Shown piece by piece: positions 59,102 through 64,000 of a stretch of DNA of 64,000 nt; position 1 is the first letter of the stretch, and each line of letters opens with the position of its first letter. Below the pieces are notes generated by a model. The model saw nothing but the letters and a program-made list of their open reading frames with translations. It ran no database searches and was not told where the DNA came from. Source of the DNA: Fenollaria sporofastidiosus (GTDB lineage Bacteria > Bacillota > Clostridia > Tissierellales > Peptoniphilaceae). The position numbers were made by a program, and so were the translations under genes. Location of the stretch: assembly GCF_943169635.2 (NCBI RefSeq), contig NZ_OW968186.1:682001-746000 (forward strand). Direction: 5' to 3'.

Positions 59102-60847
59102 TTACATCTTTGGATCGGCTTCGTAATGTGTGTGCAAAAGTTCGTGTGCTAATTCGCCGCCAACTTCGCCAAGGTACTCTTTGTAAAGTTGTATGATTTT
59201 TGGATTGGCGTGTGATTTCCTTATTACTTTACCTTTATCTATATTATAGATGGCTTCAGCTCTTCTCTTAAGTATTGAGATGTCGCCGTTATGAAGCGGT
59301 TGACCGCCTCCGCCTATACATCCGCCTGGGCAAGCCATAACTTCTATCGCATCGTATTCTTTTTCTCCTGACTTAACCATGTTTAGTAGTTTTCTTGTAT
59401 TGCCAAGTCCGTTTGCTACGGCGATTCTGATTTCTCTTCCATCTATATCAACTGTTGCTTCCTTGATGCCGTTAAGGCCTCTAAGTGCAGTAAATTCAAT
59501 CTCTTTAAGCTCTTTTCCTGTTATAGTCTCGTAAGCTGTTCTGCATGTTGCCTCGATAACGCCGCCTGTAGCTCCGAAGATTGCGCCTGCGCCTGTTGAT
59601 TCACCCATTGGGTCGTCGAAGTTCTCGTCTTTAAGGTCTTTAAAGCTTAGTCCTGCTTCTTTGATCATTGCGCCAAGCTCATTAGTTGTGATAACTATAT
59701 CAACGTCGCTGTGGCCCCTGCTCTTAAGCTCATCTCTTGCTGATTCGTATTTTTTAGCTAAACAAGGCATTACTGATACGACTACCATATCCTTAGGATC
59801 TATGCCAAGTTTTTGGGCAAGGTATGTCTTTGCAACTGCTCCAAACATTTCATGAGGGCTCTTGCAGGATGATGGTATATCGATCATATCTGAGAATTGT
59901 TGCTCCATAAAGTTTACCCAACCTGGACAGCAGCTTGTAAGTATTGGCATTTTGCCGCCCTTTGTAAGCCTTTGAACGAATTCGTTTGCTTCTTCGACTA
60001 TAGTAAGGTCGGCTGCGAAGTTTGTATCGAATACTTGGTCGAAACCTAGTCTTCTAAGTGCGCTAACCATCTTACCAGTAACTATAGTTCCTGGCTCCAT
60101 GCCAAATAGCTCGCCTAGAGCAACTCTAACTGCTGGAGCTGTTTGAACAACAACGTATTTCTTTGGATCTGCAAGTGCTTTCCATACTTTTCTTGTGTAG
60201 CTCATACCATGAAGTGCGCCTGTAGGGCAGACTGTAACGCATTGACCGCAGAAAGTACAAGTTGTTTCGAACATGCTTCTATTAAATGTTGATCCAACAT
60301 GACAGTCAAAACCACGGCCAACCTCAGCAAGTGCACCAACTGTTTGCACTTCGTTACACATAGTCTCGCATCTTCTACATAGTATACACTTTTCTGGCTC
60401 TCTAACCATAGACAAACTTCTGTCGTCTATAGGTATATGTCTTCTTTCGCCTGCATATGGGATTTCTCTAACTCCAAGGTCTTGTGCCAATTTTTGAAGT
60501 TGGCAGTTAAGGTTCTTTGTACAAGTCAAGCAGCTGTTTGGATGGTCCGAAAGCAATAGCTCAACTATAGTTCTTCTTGCTTGAATTGCAAGAGCGGAGT
60601 CAGTTAGTATATTCATACCTTCTTTAACAGGAGTTGCGCATGAAGCAAGTAGTTTACCGCTTTTCTTATCTTCAACCATGCACACTCTGCAAGAAGCAAG
60701 TTTATTTACAAATTTTATATCATGTAAGTCCATATGGCATAGTGTAGGAATCTTTACGCCTATGGTCTTAGCAGCGTCAAGTACTGATGTTCTTTCCTCA
60801 ACAGATACATTTACGCCGTTAATAGTTAAATTTATCATCTTAGCCAT
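59102..60847 (-). CDS. hydA: [FeFe] hydrogenase catalytic subunit, NAD-linked bifurcating type
   Basis: 581 residues. An N-terminal [2Fe-2S] ferredoxin-like domain with CRVC is followed by a His-Cys3 [4Fe-4S] site (HPNSCLTCTKNLNC), two [4Fe-4S] motifs (CILCRRCETMC, CTFCGQCVTVC), and the H-cluster domain with TSCCPGW, MPCLAKK and MACPGGCIGGGGQP. A C-terminal small-subunit extension is present. With HydB and HydC it oxidises NADH and ferredoxin together to make H2, or runs in reverse. The maturases HydEFG are not in this window. GGAGGG precedes the ATG; 10 bases separate it from hydB. Confidence 0.95.
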   Translation of the reverse strand: MAKMINLTINGVNVSVEERTSVLDAAKTIGVKIPTLCHMDLHDIKFVNKLASCRVCMVEDKKSGKLLASCATPVKEGMNILTDSALAIQARRTIVELLLSDHPNSCLTCTKNLNCQLQKLAQDLGVREIPYAGERRHIPIDDRSLSMVREPEKCILCRRCETMCNEVQTVGALAEVGRGFDCHVGSTFNRSMFETTCTFCGQCVTVCPTGALHGMSYTRKVWKALADPKKYVVVQTAPAVRVALGELFGMEPGTIVTGKMVSALRRLGFDQVFDTNFAADLTIVEEANEFVQRLTKGGKMPILTSCCPGWVNFMEQQFSDMIDIPSSCKSPHEMFGAVAKTYLAQKLGIDPKDMVVVSVMPCLAKKYESARDELKSRGHSDVDIVITTNELGAMIKEAGLSFKDLKDENFDDPMGESTGAGAIFGATGGVIEATCRTAYETITGKELKEIEFTALRGLNGIKEATVDIDGREIRIAVANGLGNTRKLLNMVKSGEKEYDAIEVMACPGGCIGGGGQPLHNGDISILKRRAEAIYNIDKGKVIRKSHANPKIIQLYKEYLGEVGGELAHELLHTHYEADPKM

Positions 60848-60857
60848 AAGTACCCTC

Positions 60858-62435
60858 CTATACCAATACTACTGCCTTAACTGGGCAGACATTCATACAG
60901 TTACCACACTTGATACACTTAGCTGTGTCAATAACGTGCTTTTCCTTAACCTTGCCACTGATACAGTTAACAGGGCAGTTTCTAGCACATTTTGTACAAC
61001 CGATACACTTGTCAGTGATGAAGTAGTTAAGTAGACTCTTACACTTCTTAGCAGGACAAGTCTTGTGCTCAGCAACGTGCGCTAGATATTCGTCTCTAAA
61101 GTATGTTAGTGTTGAAAGTATAGGGTTTGGAGAAGATTGACCAAGTCCGCATAGTGATGACTTGCTCACTATGATCGATAGTGTTTCTAATTTTTCTATA
61201 TCTTCCTGTGTACCATTGCCAGAAGTTAGCTTTTCAAGCAATTCAAGAAGTCTCTTGTTACCGATTCTACAAGGTGTACATTTGCCACAAGACTCATCAA
61301 CTGAGAACTCAAGGAAGAACCTACATACGTCAACCATACAGTCTTCTTCGTCCATAACAACCATACCGCCTGAACCCATGATAGATCCTATAGCCTTAAG
61401 AGATGCAAAGTCAACCTTAGTATCGAAGAGTCTCTCAGGAATACATCCGCCAGAAGGTCCACCTGTTTGTACAGCCTTAGCCTTCTTTCCACCTTGAATG
61501 CCGCCGCCTATGTCAAAAACTATCTCTCTAATAGTAGTTCCCATAGGTACTTCAACAAGGCCAGAGTTTTCTACCTTACCAACAAGTGAGAATACCTTAG
61601 TTCCAGGAGAGTCTTCAGTACCGATGGACTTGAACCAGTCAGAACCGCGCTCAATGATTTGAGCGATGTTAGCAAAAGTCTCAACGTTGTTGATAACAGT
61701 TGGCTTGCCCCAAAGTCCTCTCTCGGTTGTTCTGTATTCCTTGTTTCTTGGCATACCACGCTTTCCTTCGATAGACTCCATAAGAGCAGTACCTTCACCG
61801 CATACGAAGGCTCCAGCACCTAGACGAAGCTCGATTTGGAAAGAGAAGTCTGTTCCTAAAATATTGTCACCTAATAAATTGTTTTCGTTCGCTTTTTGGA
61901 TAGCGACTTTCAGGCTTTCTACAGCCTTTGGATACTCAGCTCTAACGTAGATAAAGCCTCTTTGAGCACCGATAGCGTAGGCACATATGGCCATACCTTC
62001 TAATACACTATGCGGATCCTTCTCCAAAACAGATCTGTCCATGAAGGCACCTGGGTCACCTTCGTCAGCGTTACAAATTACATATTTTATGCCTTCTGGC
62101 TGAGCAAAAGCAGCCTCCCACTTTTTACCAGTAGGGAAACCAGCACCGCCTCTACCTCTTAAACCAGAAGCTTTTACTTCACTAATGATATCTTCTTTTT
62201 GCATATTAAGGACCTTCTCTAAAGAGAAATATCCACCTAATGCTATGTATTCATCCAACGATGCAGAATCGATTACATCACAGTTCTTAAGAACAATACG
62301 ATGCTGCTTTTCAAAAAATTCGCCCTTTTTAGTAATCACGTCACCATCAATATTAAAAGAGCCGTCCTTTTTAAGTCTATCAAGAAGAAGATCCTTAGTT
62401 TTCTTTTGAATTTCTAATAGATTTTCCTTATTCAT
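60858..62435 (-). CDS. hydB: Bifurcating hydrogenase NADH/flavin subunit (NuoF-like)
   Basis: 525 residues. FMN/NAD motifs: GRGGAGFPTGKKWEA and LGAGAFVCGEGTAL; an N3-type [4Fe-4S] site ESCGKCTPCRIG; and a C-terminal two-cluster ferredoxin domain (CIGCTKCARNCP, CIKCGNCMNVCP). The ~40 residues before the NuoF core have no CxxC. Many HydB proteins carry a thioredoxin-like [2Fe-2S] domain there, so this one appears to lack it. It is the NADH-binding, flavin-bearing part of the complex. Starts 3 bases after hydC. Confidence 0.95.
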   Translation of the reverse strand: MNKENLLEIQKKTKDLLLDRLKKDGSFNIDGDVITKKGEFFEKQHRIVLKNCDVIDSASLDEYIALGGYFSLEKVLNMQKEDIISEVKASGLRGRGGAGFPTGKKWEAAFAQPEGIKYVICNADEGDPGAFMDRSVLEKDPHSVLEGMAICAYAIGAQRGFIYVRAEYPKAVESLKVAIQKANENNLLGDNILGTDFSFQIELRLGAGAFVCGEGTALMESIEGKRGMPRNKEYRTTERGLWGKPTVINNVETFANIAQIIERGSDWFKSIGTEDSPGTKVFSLVGKVENSGLVEVPMGTTIREIVFDIGGGIQGGKKAKAVQTGGPSGGCIPERLFDTKVDFASLKAIGSIMGSGGMVVMDEEDCMVDVCRFFLEFSVDESCGKCTPCRIGNKRLLELLEKLTSGNGTQEDIEKLETLSIIVSKSSLCGLGQSSPNPILSTLTYFRDEYLAHVAEHKTCPAKKCKSLLNYFITDKCIGCTKCARNCPVNCISGKVKEKHVIDTAKCIKCGNCMNVCPVKAVVLV

Positions 62436-62438
62436 TTA

Positions 62439-62921
62439 CTACTCCTTATACTTATTAATAATTTCTGTAACTTGACTTTCTTTTACATGTTCATAAACAT
62501 CGTCACCAACAGTTATAACAGGTGCTAGTGCACACTCACCAACACATCTAGTCTCAACAATAGAGAACAAGCCATCAGAAGTTGCTTCACCCTTAGCTAC
62601 ATTTAGCTCCTTTAAGAAATCATCAAGTAGTTTGTCCGCACCCTTAACGTAGCAAGCAGTACCTAAGCAGATACATATAGAGTGCTTACCCCTTGGTTTA
62701 AAAGTGAATTGACTGTAGAAAGATGCAACGCCGTAAATTTCGCTGCTATGTTTATTTAATTTAAGAGCCATAAAGTCTACAATCTCTTCAGGTATGTATC
62801 CAAAGAGTCTTTGTGCTTCTTGAAGAACAGGCATTACAGCGCCCTTATCATTCTTCTTATCTTCAACAAATTGTAAGAACTCGTCGAACTTAGCACGGTC
62901 TTTGTTAAAACAAAAAGCCAT
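62439..62921 (-). CDS. hydC: Bifurcating hydrogenase [2Fe-2S] subunit (NuoE-like)
   Basis: 160 residues, thioredoxin-like fold. The [2Fe-2S] ligands are in CLGTACYVKG and ETRCVGECALAPV. It passes electrons between HydB and HydA. First gene of the minus-strand hydCBA operon, with AAAGGAGG before the ATG. Confidence 0.95.
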   Translation of the reverse strand: MAFCFNKDRAKFDEFLQFVEDKKNDKGAVMPVLQEAQRLFGYIPEEIVDFMALKLNKHSSEIYGVASFYSQFTFKPRGKHSICICLGTACYVKGADKLLDDFLKELNVAKGEATSDGLFSIVETRCVGECALAPVITVGDDVYEHVKESQVTEIINKYKE

Positions 62922-62960
62922 AATTTACCTCCTTTAAAAAATAAAAATAGTGCCATTTCC

Positions 62961-62989
62961 ATTCTAATATAAAAAGCATATTTTGTCAA
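62961..62989 (-). promoter_or_regulatory. Promoter of hydCBA
   Basis: Minus strand: TTGACA (62984-62989), 17-base spacer, TAGAAT (62961-62966). Confidence 0.8.
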
Positions 62990-63099
62990 TGAGATAAATC
63001 AAAAAAGTAGTATTAAATTATTTAGCATCCAAAAGCAAAGAAAAGGTATAGTTAAAATTAATTTTCCGCGTGCGTGTAATGAGTCGAAAACCATTTTAA

Positions 63100-63222
63100 A
63101 CGAGTGATATATAAGGGGCGAGGTAGTATATGAGAGGCGAGGTGATATATAGTGAGCGAGGCAATATATGAGAGGCGAGGTGGCACATAAGAAGTGAGGT
63201 AGTATATAAGAGGTGATATATG
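63100..63222. repeat. 19-bp tandem repeat (minisatellite)
   Basis: Five full units of the type AGGGGCGAGGTAGTATATG run from 63114 to 63208, with partial units at each end (63100-63113 and 63209-63222). The unit length is not a multiple of three and no frame fits a gene. It lies in the 704-base gap between hydC and rpsJ; the stretches 62990-63099 and 63223-63376 hold nothing I can name. Confidence 0.85.
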
Positions 63223-63376
63223 TATACATTAGTAGGCATTATAAAAGAGGAAGCCTACGCATAGAAAAAAAATATTAAGCTCAAAGACGCTTTTAAAAGT
63301 TAAAAATATATATAGCTATATATAATATAAAGGAAGAAAAAAATTTAATAAAAAGAAAAATATTTTTAAAAAAGCC

Positions 63377-63405
63377 TTGACATAGCCCTGCATATTATGT
63401 ATAAT
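63377..63405 (+). promoter_or_regulatory. Promoter of the S10 ribosomal-protein operon
   Basis: TTGACA (63377-63382), 17 bases, TATAAT (63400-63405). Confidence 0.88.
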
Positions 63406-63411
63406 ATATGA

Positions 63412-63625
63412 GTGCTTAAATCAAATGGCTATGACTAAGAAAGGTTGCGCATCATGTTTTTTTTGTTGCGTGATGTGGTAATTTCCCTAGTTTTATGCAA
63501 GTCTACTCACTTTAAGAAGTAGGCGATTGATTGGCATATTTTATTTACACTTAGAGAAAACGCACGGCTGCGTGTGTAAGAGTTGACTCTCTAGGAAGTA
63601 AAAAATATTACATGGAGGTAATTAA
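63412..63625 (+). promoter_or_regulatory. Structured leader of the S10 operon
   Basis: About 214 bases from the predicted start to rpsJ. One hairpin pairs CGCATCA (63448-63454) with TGATGTG (63471-63477) around a loop holding T8. A second pairs TTACAC and ACGCA with TGCGT and GTGTAA (63545-63579). S10 operons in other bacteria are controlled by L4 binding to their leader; the same is a guess here. Confidence 0.5.
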
Positions 63626-63940
63626 ATGTCAAGCAAAAAACAAAAAATCAGAATTAGACTTAAAGCTTATGATCACACACTATTAGATCAATCAGCTCAA
63701 AGAATTGTTGAAGCTGCTAAGAAGACAGGCTGTAAGGTATCAGGACCAGTTCCACTACCAACAGAAAAGCAAATCATAACTATTTTAAGATCAGTTCATG
63801 TAAACAAAGATTCAAGAGAACAATTCGAACAAAGAACTCACAAGAGATTAATCGATATCCTTGAACCAAACGACAAAACTGTAGACGCACTTATGAAGAT
63901 GAACGTGCCTGCAGGTGTAGATATAGAAATTAAACTATAA
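63626..63940 (+). CDS. rpsJ: 30S ribosomal protein S10
   Basis: 104 residues: KQKIRIRLKAYDHTLLDQSA (first residues), SGPVPLPTEKQIITILRSVH (core) and KRLIDILEP are diagnostic. It belongs to the 30S head and also acts as NusE in transcription antitermination. GGAGGT precedes the ATG. First gene of the S10-spc cluster, which continues past the window. Confidence 0.98.
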   Translation: MSSKKQKIRIRLKAYDHTLLDQSAQRIVEAAKKTGCKVSGPVPLPTEKQIITILRSVHVNKDSREQFEQRTHKRLIDILEPNDKTVDALMKMNVPAGVDIEIKL

Positions 63941-63989
63941 TCTATAAGATTTTATTTAAAATCCGCTGTAAATTATGGAGGTGCAGTTA

Positions 63990-64000
63990 ATGAACGGAAT
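63990..64000 (+). CDS. rplC: 50S ribosomal protein L3, first codons only
   Basis: The ATG at 63990 follows GGAGGTGCAGTTA and encodes MNG before the window ends. L3 follows S10 in nearly all bacteria and often starts MKG or similar, so identity is by position. Confidence 0.7.

Noticed and set aside
63100..63222. CRISPR-like array
   Set aside because: Units are contiguous with no spacers, 19 bases is too short, and no cas gene is near.
62999..63229. 76-codon minus-strand frame through the 19-bp repeats
   Set aside because: The repeat unit is not a multiple of three, the protein is low complexity, and no ribosome site is seen. It is a chance frame.

Overview
The window looks like chromosome of a low-GC, strictly anaerobic Firmicute, most like Tissierellia/Peptoniphilaceae. 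This is inferred from anaerobic ribonucleotide reductase NrdD/NrdG, a bifurcating-type [FeFe] hydrogenase HydABC, SLH-domain and copper-amine-oxidase-like surface proteins, an LtaS-like enzyme, a DUF3793 protein, and strong TTGACA/TATAAT promoters with GGAGG ribosome sites. No rRNA, tRNA, CRISPR array or transposase was seen.

Layout. 1-2303: 3' part of an SLH-anchored surface protein. 2587-8810: a six-gene Dlt-like acylation operon (adenylation enzyme, GNAT, carrier protein, MBOAT, SGNH-deacetylase fusion, phosphopantetheinyl transferase). 8859-11138: HExxH protein, J-domain protein, HIRAN protein and a membrane methyltransferase. 11187-19458: an AT-rich accessory stretch with a truncated PepSY-like gene, an isochorismatase-like hydrolase, and a defence cassette (AAA_13 ATPase plus type III restriction-modification). 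19630-23001: cysteine desulfidase, glutamine-amidotransferase-like hydrolase and amino-acid permease. 23148-26135 (minus): DUF4330, small membrane protein, O-antigen-ligase-like protein and an orphan purC. 26324-29457: an ABC-2 exporter. 29789-31116: SIMPL protein, GNAT and small membrane protein. 31319-34922: an unusual four-gene operon (acyl-CoA-dehydrogenase-like, PhnD-like, MetE-core, OsmC-like). 35071-36133: AhpD-like protein and glutathione peroxidase. 36335-41659: a structured leader RNA and a DUF3798 ABC importer. 41734-43757: an MFS exporter and a DUF3793 protein that share an operator. 43839-50161: orphan response regulator, FolC, flavin reductase, LtaS-like fusion and LCP protein. 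50273-52979: nrdDG. 53080-58974: two copper-amine-oxidase-like secreted proteins, an ATP-grasp ligase, rpsF-ssb-rpsR, a membrane protein and a lipoprotein. 59102-62921 (minus): hydABC. 63377-64000: the start of the S10 ribosomal-protein operon.

How the genes fit together. Much of the window concerns the cell envelope: a surface protein, polymer acylation, polymer synthesis and attachment (LtaS-like, LCP, O-antigen-ligase-like) and a possible cross-bridge ligase. The Dlt-like operon is the best candidate for an undescribed system. It joins carrier-protein acyl activation to a PgaB-like deacetylase, and its MBOAT ends in a DltX-like tyrosine motif. Other leads are the acyl-CoA-dehydrogenase-like/PhnD/MetE/OsmC operon, the leader RNA of the DUF3798 importer, the paired GTTAGC-N4-GCTAAC operators, the restriction-linked ATPase and a dispersed family of foldable intergenic repeats.
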